Below are positions 48,426-61,790 of a stretch of 64,000 nucleotides of DNA, piece after piece; within the stretch, counting starts at the first letter, position 1, and every line of letters starts with the position of its first letter. Both the position numbers and the translations under genes were made by a program. A model generated the notes under the pieces. It saw only the letters and a program-made list of their open reading frames with translations. It had not been told where the DNA came from and did not search any database. This DNA is from Gossypium raimondii (taxonomy: Eukaryota; Streptophyta; Magnoliopsida; Malvales; Malvaceae): NCBI RefSeq assembly GCF_025698545.1, contig NC_068569.1:20708001-20772000 (forward strand), given 5' to 3'.

Positions 48426-50086
48426 TGAGTTTAAAAATAGAATGTTAGGTTGGTAGTAAAATTGCAACCAAATAAGTAACTACCTCGAACGATTAGTAGT
48501 TGTAGCAAATACGCACTCCATTATAGCAGGAAATTATGACTCAAATTTGGAAGTTAAATTCAAAGTTGCGACTTTCACTACGAGGGTGGTGTGAATTTTA
48601 TACGGTTGGAGTGTCATTTTAACACCTTATTGATACTTGTTCAAAAAATAACGTCAAATATATGCCGGAACGAAAGAGATACTTCTACCCTTTCAAACTC
48701 ACCTTTCGCTGCGTGTTTAATATTAAAATTTACTTAGAATAATAGTTAAAATTTTCATTTAGCATTTAGATGATATGGGTTTAAACTTTAAACCATCTCA
48801 TTTCTTTTCTCTTTCTTAGGTAACATTTGATACAACAAAAAGTAATCACTTTCTTGAAAATTTAACCAGTTGGATAGTAATTCTAATGTTAGGTATATCA
48901 AATTTTATTTATTTATTTATTGAAATCTAAATTTTCCTTAAGAGTTACTTTCTCATGAATATGATAATGTGATTCTTATGATAAAAGGTGAAAAATTATT
49001 TTCCAATGTAGATTGAAAAGTTAAAATAAATATATTAAGATGGAATTAATTCTATTTGATATTGGTTTAGGATATTAGTCTATTGATAAAGGTAAAAGAA
49101 AAAAAAGCTATTGCCTCCTTCCTACATCTTTTTTTTCTCTTACTTCAATAAATTCACAAGTTTTATTCCTATATTTTATTTTATTTTATTTTATTTTTCT
49201 AGCTATAAATTTGATTTACCATTTGTATTTGTATAAATATTTTTTTGTAGAATATGAGTATAATTGTTCCATTTAAGTTGTGTCAAAATCGTGAGTTAGA
49301 TCGCTTATGGTTTTATATTATTATGATTTAATTATTTGTAGTTTTCTTTATATATAGCAATACTTAGAATCAATTTTTTTATATATATTCTTATAGGTTA
49401 ATGTGATTTCAAATATTTTCTTAAATTTATTCCAAGACATGTTTTATATATATATATATATATATGATTTTATATATGCATTATTATATTTAGAAAATAT
49501 ATGCAAGACAAATTTGAAACAATTTTACTTTCTATTAAAATTATAAATTAAAAATAATTTAAAATTATCAATTAAATTTGATTATTAAATATTTAATCCA
49601 AATATTTGTTAAGAATAAAGTTTATTATAAAATTTAAAACATGAATATTACCTTTTATTTAATAAGGTTAAATTCATAAATTATTATTATATTATTAGAA
49701 AAATACTAAACGAACCAAATATGATAATGTAACTTTCTTATGATTTTAATCAATACATTTTAATGTATACCAAACGTTATAAAATAAATTTTCCGACAAT
49801 TACATTCCAAAAATCATAATATAAAAAGCACAAACGCTACATTAATAATTCTTTTTAAATAGTAGTTATCTCACTTGTAAATTGATGTAGGAAAAGGGGT
49901 TGTCCAAATTTAAATTTGGACATGATGTGAACAAAAACTTAATCAACATAAGTCATTTATCAAGAATGTAATGTGTGTTTGGCAGTAAGAAAAGAAAATC
50001 ACAAATTCATCCTCCAAATTCTTTCCCAAATCTCTTTTTCCCCTGCTTTTTAGCCCTTTATTCTTCAAACTTTTTGTCATGCAAAT
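48426..50086. other. AT-rich spacer, nothing recognised
   Basis: Contains short TA runs (about 49445-49465) and no supported gene or RNA. Confidence 0.45.
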
Positions 50087-50262
50087 CCTTCTAAAATCTA
50101 AACCCGTTACTGCATTTACCCCATTTTCGTCTGCATCACATTGTCTTTACTCACAATGGGGGCATGCTCCAATTATCCCTTCTAAAATCTAAACCCCTTC
50201 CTGCCCCTTTACGTCTGCATCACATTGTCTTTACTCACAGTGGGGGCATGCTCCAATTATCC
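50087..50262. repeat. Two-copy tandem repeat, 91 bp period
   Basis: The unit ccttctaaaatctaaaccc to catgctccaattat occurs at 50087-50177 and again at 50178-50262, with a 6 bp shortening and a few changes in the second copy. No gene is involved. Confidence 0.85.
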
Positions 50263-51910
50263 AAAGTTCCAAAACTGAAACAGCAAAAGGAGCTTTCTTT
50301 TTTATCATCATCATCATCAAGGCGCAGGTAAATGCTACTTTTCTCTTCATAAAGGAAAAGAAAAAAAGGTGATAGCAAAGAATGCATGAGCTTTCTGATA
50401 TCACGAGCAAAGTAACCCATTAAAAAGCTTGCGCCCCTTCCAATTCTTCTTTTCCATCATTAAGTAGTGTCAGAACAGTTTGCCCCCTTATGCATGTCAA
50501 AACCTGAAACAATAAACTTCACCTTTTCTAACCTTTCTTATCTTTCTTACTTGGGTGGAGGTACCAGAAACCCACCTCATCATTCTCAATTATATACATT
50601 TTAACTCATATTTTTCTATATTTATGTCCCTCCTTTTGAAGGAAAAAAAAGGAGTGGGACATGGGATCTTTTTACTTCTCTTCTCACAAAGGTCTAATCC
50701 CCATCATTTTCGTACATAAGAACTACAAACTAGTAAACAGAACTTGTTATACTGAACCTTATTGTATTCCCATCTTTGTAATGATAACGACTATAAGTTG
50801 ATGACATTTAATTTCTAAAATTGGCCTTCTAGCAACCATTATTCTTCACATTTGAGTTTGTCCATGGCTCTAAAATAGGCATCTAATTATTCAACAGTAA
50901 AAGTCAACTTCTCCTACCCTGAAAGAAATCAAAACTGTCATTCTGCTAAAGCTTAATTGTGAGATCAGAAAACTATTTTGTACTTCCGAATCAATCTCCA
51001 ATGGTCAATAATTATGATTTTATGTATGGTTATTTCTTCAATTTTAGGTGGAAAGTATAATAAAAATATTTACGTTAACATATGCTTTTAAGTTTAGGTA
51101 ATTTTATACATTTGGAATTTAGTACTTTTACTTTTATTTGTAGGAATTTAATCCCTTGCTTTTTAATTTTAAAAAGTAAGTCAAATTGTTAACACGGTTA
51201 AAATTCTTTTATTAAGTTTAAATTTATTAAAATATTATTTTTGTTAGATAGCTACCAAATGAGTAGTTTAAACAAAAACAAAATATACAAAGGACATTAA
51301 TATAATTAATAGATATTATTTTTAAACCAATTTATTTAAAAAATACAAATATACAAAACAAATATACTATACCAAGAGAAATATCCCATTCCAGCCTAAA
51401 GAGCTCAATGGCCGACTCCATCCCATCATCAGACTTTCACCTATTTATTAGTTTATCATCCAGGCAATAATATTACATTCTGAACAACTAAAATCCAAAA
51501 AGTTGTTAAAATTTTCCAATCAATTGATTGAAAAAGATCGCAAAAATAAAGGTCAATTGTACCAGGATGAAAGTACTAACCTAGGAGGTTAAAGATTCAA
51601 GGCTCGAGATTTATAACTTATCTCCAGTATACAGCATCCAAGTATCCTGTCAAATACCCAACTAAACTACTACGTATGCATTTTTTATTAGTTTTGTCCC
51701 CTTAACAAATGCATAAACAACCAAATTATGAGCTTAAACAGGACTTGTCAAATTAAATACAGTGATGAACATATCTTTACAACACATACTTGGAGATAGA
51801 TTGAGAGAGTCAATTTCAAAGGCTGGATGATAATGTTAATAAAAATCACCAACTAACTGCTTGACTATGCATGTTGTGCGAGGGGAAAGAGAAAAGAAAA
51901 GAGAAAACAT
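50263..51910. other. Spacer downstream of the RimP-like gene
   Basis: No supported gene. The last part may hold the 3' UTR of the minus-strand RimP-like gene. Confidence 0.4.
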
Positions 51911-54618
51911 TCATATTGCAGAATACAATCGAACTAAACGTAAAGAATCGAAGCTAGTCTCCAGACGCCATTCCCTCTGCTTTTTGCTAAGTGGTCTTCC
52001 TTTCCCAGCTTTTTCTCGATTTATTCTCACGTCTGCTAAACCCCAGATGCAACATTTTGTTTCCATATCAAATGAGACCAGCCTGAAAACACCATCAGCT
52101 TCCGAAAGTTTACCGCTGTCAGCTACCTCAGTCACATATTTCACATAAAGAGAGCGGTCCTTGAACCGGTCTAGATCCTGTGGTATTCGAACTACTCTTT
52201 CAACACCAGGAGATGAAACCTGCAAGTAAAACAGGTTTTTAGATCTGACAGCTAAATGATTTAAGTGTGATGTGTAACCAAATACAAGTTTCAGCTTTAA
52301 GGCATTAATCGCCACTAATTTCTGCTCCTAAAAAAGCCATGGTACTTGGCCATGTCTGGAATTTAGTGTACTTAACCTAAGGTTGCCTGCTTTAAGTGGT
52401 CATTAAATAGGTTTGCCCATTCAGAAAATACACTATTTTGACCACAATCACAGAGAAATAATGGAAAGCAAAATAATAGTGATTACGAAACATCATCACC
52501 TCCAAGGTTATATTCTCTGCTACTGATCGAGCAAGTTCAGCTTCATCCAATTTTGCTCTGTAGCTTACAGAAAAAGCTTCAATGTCTTCCATACTGGGGG
52601 AACCAGATCTGTCAGATCATTATAAATTAGATTCGAGAGGCATTCTTTTATTTTTTAAGAAGATGGTTTATAATGGGAAGAAAAATAGTAAAGAGCCGAC
52701 TGAGAACAACTAAATTATACAAAACTTAAAGAAATCATGACACTGGTTAATTTACAAAACTTAAAAGAAATCATGACACTGGAAGCTATATTAATAAACA
52801 AAAGGCCATCACAAATTCTTTGATTTCACATGCTAACATGACACTTTGCAAGGCTAAAGGGACGACACCACTCCATGAATTTTTAGAATCAGCAGCATAA
52901 AGGAAACCATATCAGAAGTAAAAAGATACCATCAATATGGAAATTCAACTGCTTGAAGCTCAATTGCTCGTACAACCTCAAATCTTACCATAAGAAATTT
53001 GCAATAGTTGAATGATTAACCAGTAACTTAAAGGCTCCACTTTCAATAAGATGCTAAGCATTAAGATGGGAAATGTTCAAGAATACCCCATTAAATTTAT
53101 GTGTATCATTCAACATTAAAACTTTGATTATTCATTAGATGATTCCTGCAAACAGAACTCCATACACTCAGGTGTAACAGTATAACAGGATTGTCAGGAA
53201 AAAATATCACCACATTATTAATTAAGAAAGCAGGTTTACCAGCATTTCTCAATTGAAAGAAAGAAGTGCCAATAAATGCTTACTTATTTGTAAGCCTTTC
53301 AATGCGGACTTGAATGGAAGAATTCGACAACGTTTTGAAGGCATATATACCCAAATCACCACCAAAGGATTGACATACATCCTCAGCTAACAATAAAGCT
53401 TCTTTATCCCACCATGTTCCAGCAAGAGAAATTCCTCCTCCTCCAGCTCCATCACCGACCTTAAAAATATACACTCATGTTTTAGCAAATTGGGTAAGCT
53501 TTGACCAAAAAGAATATAGGAAATGTTGCCAATAACTATTGTTGTAGAACACTAGAACTTACATAAAGTTCAGTTTCGTCTTCTGTGTACTCTTCTTCAA
53601 AGAAATCATCATCATCATCATTGTCTATCATCAATTCATCTATGCAGTCAAGAAACATTCATTTAGACATGAGAAGTTTATTCAACATGTAAGAACTCTA
53701 TTAAAATTGTAAAGAAAGAAATAGGTAAACATTATTCGGTAGAAACTTTAAGCAATTAACATAAGCAGGGGTAGAACAAAGCTTAGTCAAGTCAATTCTC
53801 AATACAGTATAAATCTCGTCTCTCAAGCTCCAGTCTGACTGTAAATTCAACATGGCAACATGCTCAATCGAGTTTTACTTTTCAAACTTGAGCTCAACTA
53901 AGGAGAGAATTCAAGTTAATAGAGCGTATGTATACTTACCTAGTTAATAGAGCGTATGTATACTTACCTATAATTGATATTTATATATATAGCTTTCAGA
54001 GAAAAAAAAAAAGGAGCTGCTAAGATGCTTGTACAGGACTACTCGAGTTAAACCAGCTCAAGCTCGATTCGACTAGTCCCGAGCATTTCCCGAGTTGGGT
54101 CAGCTCTCAACTCACCCCCCCCCCTAAGGCTAAAAAAACCAGTAATTTTTTTTCTTGAAATTCCTAACTTCTGTTTACCTTTCATTAGCAACCAGCCAAC
54201 CACATTGAGCAGAAATACTGTAGCTAAAAAGAAACCAACAATCACGCACCCATAGAGCAAATGGGTATGTAGCATTCATAAAATTACCATCTTCGAAGTC
54301 ATCAAAAAGAAGCAGTTCATCTTCCTCGTCATCGTCGTCCATTGAAACTTCTTCAACAAGGGTTGGCTCCAAAAGCGGCTCAGACTTGGAGTTCTTCTTC
54401 CTGGCGTGAATTGCAAACGGAGAAGACGACTTGTTTGAGATTCTAGCCAAACGGTATGTCCGAAACGGGGACGAAACCTTGTGTGCTGAGCTTGGAGGCT
54501 TGTAAAAGCTACAAGTAGTGGCGGTGGATGGCGGTGATACCGGTGGTGGAAGTGGAGGCGGAGGTGATACTGGAATTGCAAACTGCTTAAAATTCCAACC
54601 CGAAACTAATAAATCCAT
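51911..54618 (-). CDS. RimP-like (DUF150) ribosome maturation factor, plastid type
   Basis: Bacterial RimP helps mature the 30S subunit; plant homologues are expected in plastids. Five exons on the minus strand: 54618-54288, 53639-53563, 53459-53284, 52608-52500, 52219-51911. The sum is 1002 bases, 333 residues, all in frame with GT-AG introns. The N-terminus (residues 1-75) is rich in Ser, Pro, Thr and basic residues, like a plastid transit peptide. Acidic Asp/Glu runs follow (about 90-135). The RimP core starts near residue 145 (DKEALLLAEDVCQSFGG). The signature ITLEVSSPGVERVV joins exons 4 and 5. The C-terminal barrel follows to a stop at 51911-51913. An earlier in-frame ATG at 54693 would add 25 residues; I prefer 54618 because it gives a typical transit peptide. 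Confidence 0.88.
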
Positions 54619-54699
54619 TCTTGAAATCACCAATAATTTGAAAGAGTGTTGATTTTCTTTTTTCCTGAATGCTATGAACAACAGTGCTGTCAAGGCAAA

Positions 54700-57600
54700 T
54701 GTGTCTGAGGATATAGAACGAAGCGAAACAAAAACGCAACTCCTATGGAAAGAGTTTACTAAACGGTGTCGGATACTGGTTAGTTTCGTGTTTTCGGCTT
54801 TGTTATCAAGTATTTATTTTATTTGATACCTAATTTTTTGATAATTGATTTAGGCCTTATTTGATAAAGTATTAAAATAAATTCAATTAACTAAAAAATA
54901 ATATTTTTAAAATACATTTGATAATTTACAATGAAATTTATTAAATAATTTTTTTACAAAAACTGTGGAAAATGATAAGTAGATAGGGACTTATTTATCT
55001 AATAGAGAATAAATTCAACAATTTTTTTATTTTAGTCTATTTTAGGGTTTAAATACTGAAAAATTAAGTATTGAATTTATACTATAAAATTGTTTGATAT
55101 ATGTGGTTGATAAACTGAAATTTAATAATTTTGGATGGTTTTAGATGAAAGATAAATATGTTAATTTGGAAATTTTATTCAACACTTTTTTGTTGAAATT
55201 TTATATTAAATAAAAAATTTAAAATGATTATCAAACACATTTAAAAAATTAAATGTTGAAAATTTTCAATGATTTATCAAAACAGTCTTAGTAAAATTAA
55301 GCATTTAATTTTGAAAATTCATTATTTCATAATTTTAACCATATTAATATGGTATTATTTATTTTATTTTGAATAATTTTGTATAAAAGTTAAAGATAAT
55401 AATTTGAATATTTTAATTTTAATAAATTGAAGAAATAGTTTATTTTAAAATAAATTTTGAAAATGTTTTCAACATTAAGTGATAAGTAGCTCTATTTATC
55501 ATATTAACATTTTTTGTTGAAAAGTTTACATTAAGTAAAAAGTTAATAAGGGTATCGAACACACTCTCGTCTAAAATTATATTATCCTTTATCAAACAAT
55601 CTAATTATAATTAGTATTTAATTTTAAATAATACACCAAATAGATATTATAACTTATATTCAACACTTATCACTTGAGGTAGAAAATATTAAGTGGGTTT
55701 TATTTTATTAAAATTTTAAATAAATTATCTCTTTTTTAAAAAACGAGATATTCAAATTACCATATTTATCTTTGATCCAAAATTATCTAAAATAATATAA
55801 AACATTATATTAATAATATTAAAAATAAAAATAGATAGTCTTTTAAAATCAATATTTACTTTTATCAAAGAGCATAATTATATATAATAATTTAAAAATA
55901 ATTTTCTAATAAAATTCAACACTTATAAAACTTAGTAGTAAAAATTTAGTACTTAACTTTTCAACATTTAAATTTTAGTTTACCAAACACACCTTAATCT
56001 TAATCTTTCGGTACTTATTTTTCAGTACTTAAATTGTCAATTGATCAAACATAGGCTTAGTTTAAAACAAATAAAAATATTAAGTTTCCATAAAAAGTGA
56101 AGTGATAATGAAATTGTATTTTAATGCTATTGAACACATGTTGTTTTATTCAAACACACAATCTCTATTAATAGTAAATTCTTTATAAAGTTTAATATCA
56201 TAAGTCAAATGGACATAAATTCAATTGGGTAATAATAAAAATATTTTTATTTTACAAAGCAAATTGTATTTATTTTAGAGGTATTTTATATCTTTTATAT
56301 AGAGAAAATAAAATAGAAATACACATGATAAAATTTTAACTCAAGCCTCTATAAATTTCAATAGTTATACTTTACCATTTGTTATTTATATCAAGCTTTT
56401 ATAAATTATATTTATTACATAATTATTTCACATTGTGACTGTATCATAAGGTGTGTTTGTTTGAAGTAAAATATGTTTAGTTGTGTAGAACCAATTAGGT
56501 TAAAGTAAAATATTTTCCGGATCAATGGAGGGAGAATGCATTTTTTTGTTGTGAGTGTAAAATCCGTAGAACATTTTACACAATTTTTAACTCTTGTGCT
56601 AAACTCGCTTCTTTATTCTTTTATCTTCTTGGATTTTCTTTGAGAAACAAAAACCCTTAATTATTGTTGGTCTCAATTCGAGTGACATTCTCTTTTATTG
56701 TTATAGAGCGATTTAATTTCATGCTTACTCTAAGAAAGTTAAAAGTTGGTGTTTTTCCTAAATTGTTTCTTTGCAAATCAAGGTGTATAGACAAAAAGTT
56801 TTTGAGAAATTTTAAGAGGCTAGTAAAAGTTTGAGAAATTTCAAGAGTTTAATAAGAATATTTAAAATAAATTTTGGAGTCTAATTAAAATTGTTATGAG
56901 ATCAATGAGAATTTTAAAAGTAATTTTCAAAAAATAAAAGATATAATGACAATTTTTTAAAAAAAATTGGAGTGCTTAATTAAGATTTTCTAAAAAATTG
57001 AAAGAAAAAACCAACATCTTTTAAAATATTGAGGGGAGCTGGCCACCTCTGCCCAATCAACTTCTTCATCGATACATTTCTTCTTATTTCATTTCAATCT
57101 TCAATAGTTCCATTGACATTCTAACTTTTTTGTTCCATGGTTTATTTACCTTGAGCTGGATTTTATTTTGACAAAATTAGTTCATGCAAATTTGGGTTCT
57201 TCAATAAACAAATAAATTGCTTCCGATCTCAGTCGAGACGCTGTCATCATCGTTGTTGCAAATTATGGAGACAAGGCAGCCAAGGCGTTAGAACACCTGA
57301 ACCTGATGATTGTTTGCACTAGTAGACATTGTGTATGGTATGGATTAATTAATTTCTTATTCCTTGTGATGGTAAATGTTGGTGGGATTTGATTGTCACC
57401 TACAACCTTAACGTCTTCTAGCATAGCATGTTATGGTCTTGCTTGAGATCTGTTTGATGTCATGTGCGTGATGTTGGAGTTTCATCTAATTTCTTCACTC
57501 TTTGGATAGGTTTTGAGATGCTGATTTCCGCAATTTTCCTTTTAAGATTTTGTTATGATTTAACTTAAATACTCATACAACATACTTGAAAAATTCTTGG

Positions 57601-58040
57601 AATGATCTCTTTATACTGCATGGGAGTAATGTACGAGACAAGAGTGGGCATGTTCATTGAGTATCAATACAGAATCTAGACCTTTATCTGCAAGAAGACC
57701 AAATTTGGAGCATGCATTTATTTTTAGACAGCTATTTCCATGAAATATGGGTCCCGACCTCTTAAAATACAAACATTATCCTTTTAGCCTTTAATAATTT
57801 ATAAAATTTTAAATTTATAATGATAAAATTATATTTTTGCCCCCAAAATGATAAATTTTTTATTTTATCTTTTAAAATATATAAAGATATAAGCTATTAA
57901 AATGGTGAAATTATATTTTTATTATCGTAAATATATGCAACTTAATCCCAGTCCAAAAAAAATTCTGACTCCATCCTTGAATAAAGTGATAAAATTTAAA
58001 GATTATATATATATATTATCTTAATTAAATAGGTAGTTCT
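54700..58040. other. Very AT-rich spacer with MITE-like phrases
   Basis: The phrases ggccttatttgataaagt (about 54852) and, in inverse, gatcaaacataggcttag (about 56043) may be the ends of a degraded inverted-repeat element of about 1.2 kb. Several related phrases (ttatcaaaacag, tatcaaacaca) lie between. No gene is supported. Confidence 0.4.
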
Positions 58041-58052
58041 AATGAAATTTTA

Positions 58053-58807
58053 GGGTAAACTACCAAAATAGTCACTTTTGTTTGGCTCATGTTACATTTT
58101 AGTCACTTATGTTTGAAATGTTACGTTTTAGTCACTTATGTTTTCACGTTGTAACATTTTAGTCACTGAGCCGTTAGTTTTTGTTAACGGTGTAACAGTA
58201 AACTGATGTGGCACGTTAAATCACCATTTCAAACAAAAATTCTAGGTTAATTTATACAATCGGTCCCCATATTTTTCGTTTGGAGCTATTTAATTTTTTT
58301 CTTTTATGTTTTTTTAACTTTCTTTCTTTTCCATTCTCTTATGCTTCTCCCTTTGTTTTCCTCATTTCTCCATTTCTTTCAACGTAGTTTTTCTATGTTT
58401 TATTTTTTTGAACAATTTAATTTTTTCGAGTGAGGCAAGCTTGTGGACTAGTTACAAATGGAAAGCATAGAAAAACTATGTTAAAAGAAATGAAGAAGGG
58501 AGGAAAATAGAGGGAGAAGCATAAGAGAATGGAAAAAAAAAGTTAGAAGAACATAAAAGAAAATTTTTAAATTGTTGAAAATGAAAAAATTTAGGGACCA
58601 ATTGTAGAATTTAACCTAAAATTTTCATTTGATATGATGATTTAATGTGCCACTCAGCTTATCGTTACACCATTGTCGGCAATTAACGACTCAGTGACTA
58701 AAATGTTACAACACGATAACGTAAGTGACTAAAACGTAACATTTCAAACAAAAGTGACTAAAATGTAACCTGAGGCAAACAAAAGTGACTATTTTGGTAG
58801 TTTACCC
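58053..58807. mobile_element. Mutator-type foldback (MuMITE) with 9-bp target duplication
   Basis: A 755 bp element ending gggtaaactaccaaaatag on both sides in inverse. Its arms of about 350 bp pair almost to the centre (near 58430). The flanking 9-base duplication GAAATTTTA is perfect (58044-58052 and 58808-58816), the signature of Mutator-type transposases. There is no coding capacity. It shares the outer sequence (ttacattttagtcactta and following) with the element at 47967-48416. Confidence 0.9.
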
Positions 58808-58829
58808 GAAATTTTATTATTATCTATCT

Positions 58830-58833
<4 letters not shown>

Positions 58834-58861
<28 letters not shown>
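58834..58861. repeat. AT microsatellite
   Basis: About fourteen AT units, just outside the foldback element. Confidence 0.9.
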
Positions 58862-58864
<3 letters not shown>

Positions 58865-59190
58865 GCTAATGATTAAGTTGATGTCACAAGTCAATCAGAC
58901 ATCAATTTGTAAAATACCCTTACTTTTGAGAAGTAACAAATATTTTATAGAAGGGTGTTATTGTCTTTTCATTTTAGTCAAATAATACTACAATAGGATT
59001 TAAACTTAGGACATATGCATTTTAAACCAATATTTTTAAACTGGACGGATGGTTGAATCTAGTGCAAGAACATGATGAAAATACTTATTTATTACATATG
59101 TATTACAATAATTAGACATAAAATAAAGAATAATCAAGACAATTTTAAACTTGAAGAGTAAATACTCTTTTAAAAATAAGACCTCTTCAA

Positions 59191-59600
59191 GGGTTTTTTA
59201 CAAAAATAATATAAAAAAATAAAAAATTACTAAAATGTTATAACTTTTTTTTATTTACCAAAATATATATAATTTTTTTATTTACCAAAATATATAAAAA
59301 AACAAAAAAAATAAAAAACAGAAGAAAAAAAAACCTGAACTGATTTGACAACTCCCTAGGTGGAGGGAAGTAGGTTGGCGGCACCAAACAAGGGAAGCAG
59401 GTTGGCGGCACCAGTGGAGGGAACCAGGTTGGCGGCACCACCCTTGAATTTAAGGGTGGTCGGTTGGTGGGGGGAAGAAGGAGAGGGGAAGAAGAAGAAA
59501 GAAAGGAAGAAAGAAAAAGAAGGAAAAGGAAATGAGAGGAAAGAAAGAAAAAGAAGGAAAGAAAAGGAAAAGGGAGGAAAGAAAGAAAAATAAGGCATTT
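59191..59600 (+). repeat. Left terminal inverted repeat of the PMD element
   Basis: It contains three tandem copies of a ~27 bp unit with ggttggcggcacc (59372-59440) and a purine-only tract broken by few pyrimidines (about 59470-59590). Confidence 0.85.
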
Positions 59601-59812
59601 GGAATTATTAATATTATATCGAAAATGGAGGCATATAACCTTAAATTAAGCTTTAATATAATGCAACTTTAAAATAGTTAAATTGGTAAAAAGAAATTGA
59701 ACAATAAGCACAATAACTAAAACTAGAATAATTAAATTAGAATAATTAAATTGATACAAAAAAGTACAAACATGTTAATGTACAAACATGTGCCATACAC
59801 CCCTAAAATTGA

Positions 59813-61790
59813 TGGTTCGATGGTGTAGTCCTAGGGGTATACCTATTCGGAGGTCGACGGTCACGTTCTGGGTGCCCGGGACGACCGACATTATCATTTG
59901 GCGCAGGTGGTGGTGTAGTAAAAATAGGGAGGAAATCATTTTGAGCATGTCCCTCGTTCGGCAGCGATGAACTTGATGCACCTGAGGGAGTCCCATAAAG
60001 CTACGGATATGGGCCGGGCGAGTAGGATCCGAATAGTTCAAAGTCGTATGCATATTCTGGCCCTGAGAAGCTCGGCAAATTGTCAGTGCCTGACAAATCC
60101 GGATGATAGCTATCTGAACCGACAAATCCAGATTGTTCCGGATCTGGCTGGGGCTCCTGCTCGGGCTCCTGTGGTTCCGGAGAATAATATGCCATGGGAT
60201 CCAGATCATGTTGGGCCGCTGTGGCCGGCCCCCATGTCACTGCATGTGCGGGGGGATTACAATCGACTGGCCTCCGTATAAATATGGCTTCCCGCAACTA
60301 TAGTACCATTGCATATACTCTACTGATGGTTGCGTGTCGGTAGCCATAACCATCTGAGGTCTTCGACGAAATCGATCGTTTCACAGCGCCACAAATTTTC
60401 GGTGCTTAATTCCCCAATCTATCATCGATTTTCCTCTCTTATTCTTGCCGTGAACTTCTCCCACCTCACACGGTGGATCCGGGATAGGTTGGATGAAGCC
60501 AAACTGCCGTAGCACCCGATCCCCGTGATACCACTCGACCATGTTGAAATTTATAATTGGTGCGTTAGTGCACCATATGTACGAATGCACGTACGCAGAC
60601 GAGGGTACCACGGCGGTAATTTCTGGCGTTCGGTACGGCGTCCATATAAACTGCATGATTAATAACATGGTTATAATTAGCCATAACGTGTGCGTAAGAT
60701 ATAGAAAGTAAGATGTCATGAATATTAGAATAGCATGAATATTAGAATAGCATCTTACCCCATCCTGGGCATACTGTTCAATCATGAGGCGGTATAGCGG
60801 GACATTGTACGACTTCCCGATACCCGGACGAGCACTCCACCTACAAAAAACAAATATAGCGTTTAGAGTTGGTAACATTAGTCAATATATTATGACTACA
60901 AATAATGAGAAGTTATATTTTATCACCTGTTCAGCAGTGGATAAACATACGGTTTGTGTCTAACCGATGCCAAAAATGGCATCCGATACAGCGCCCAGGA
61001 CTGGCATCCGCCAATGTCGCGAACTTTCGGATCTGTCGCCCGACAAAGCTCTCGATACAAGACTGCTAGCACGGCTGAGCCCCAGCTATAGGAGCTAACA
61101 CTGGACAAGTCAGCTAACAGGGGCAAGTACATCAAATGCACCTTGTCGTTGCTTGCATCAGGCATGATTTCTCCCCCTATGATATGCATGATGTACGCTC
61201 GAGCAGCGCACATCAACTCGCCTTCAGTGGCTGTCGCTGATAATTGTCCATACTTGGCTTTCAGCCATGTAAATGGTAAGCCCGAAAAATATGACTCACC
61301 GTCCCCTGGTGAGTCTCATAGAAGCTGATAGCAAAGTGCATCCGGATCGATAAATGCAGATAATCCCGTTACGGGACTCCCGTCAATTGGGAGCCCAAGC
61401 TACAACGCTACATCCTCCAAGGTCACCGTGCACTCCCCGCACAGAAAATGAAAAGTGTTGGTCTCCGGGCGCCACCTCTCCACTAGCGCAGATAATAAAT
61501 CAAAGCGCAAGATGGTGTACCGGATCTGTGCTACGGACCCAAATCCGGCTAGCTCTAAGTACGGCATCAACCGTGCATTCGGAGTATTCTTCAAAACACT
61601 CACACGGCCTCTTAAAACTCGGTACGAGTCCTGATAGTGTTAAATTACAGAAAAAATTTTACGATAACATTATTTCTTTGTACGTCTATCCTTTTTAAAT
61701 AAATAGAACCCGTGATTAATAAATAATAAATCATACCGTGTTATTAGCCGCATCAGATATGTAGCTTTTGGTGCTAATCAATGAAGCCAT
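59813..61790 (-). pseudogene. Plant mobile domain (PMD, MAIN/MAIL-like) gene, degenerate
   Basis: PMD proteins (Arabidopsis MAIN, MAIL1) act in the nucleus in genome stability and transposon silencing; related copies ride on transposons. Minus-strand exons: 61790-61737, 61630-60927, 60840-60759, 60650 to 59813. Exon 1 gives MASLISTKSYISD. Exon 2 has LRFDLLSALVERWRPETNTF and CGECTVTLEDVAL, then the MCAARAYIMHIIGG and WGSAVLAVLYRELCRA helices. Exon 4 has WTPYRTPE and WYHGDRVLRQFG, then a Pro/Glu/Asp-rich tail. Nonsense codons: TAG at 61400-61402 (conserved Gln), TGA at 61316-61318, TGA near 60377 (a Trp position), and a frame break near 60240. The splice sites still look usable. As written no full-length protein is made. 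Confidence 0.85.

Noticed and set aside
54276..54581. A 101-residue minus-strand frame rich in His and Pro
   Set aside because: It is the shifted frame of RimP-like exon 1.
59360..59598. Frames on both strands encoding Lys/Glu-rich or Pro/Phe-rich peptides
   Set aside because: They are readings of the GC-rich tandem unit and purine tract in the inverted end; the same peptide pair recurs at 62848-63151 for the same reason.
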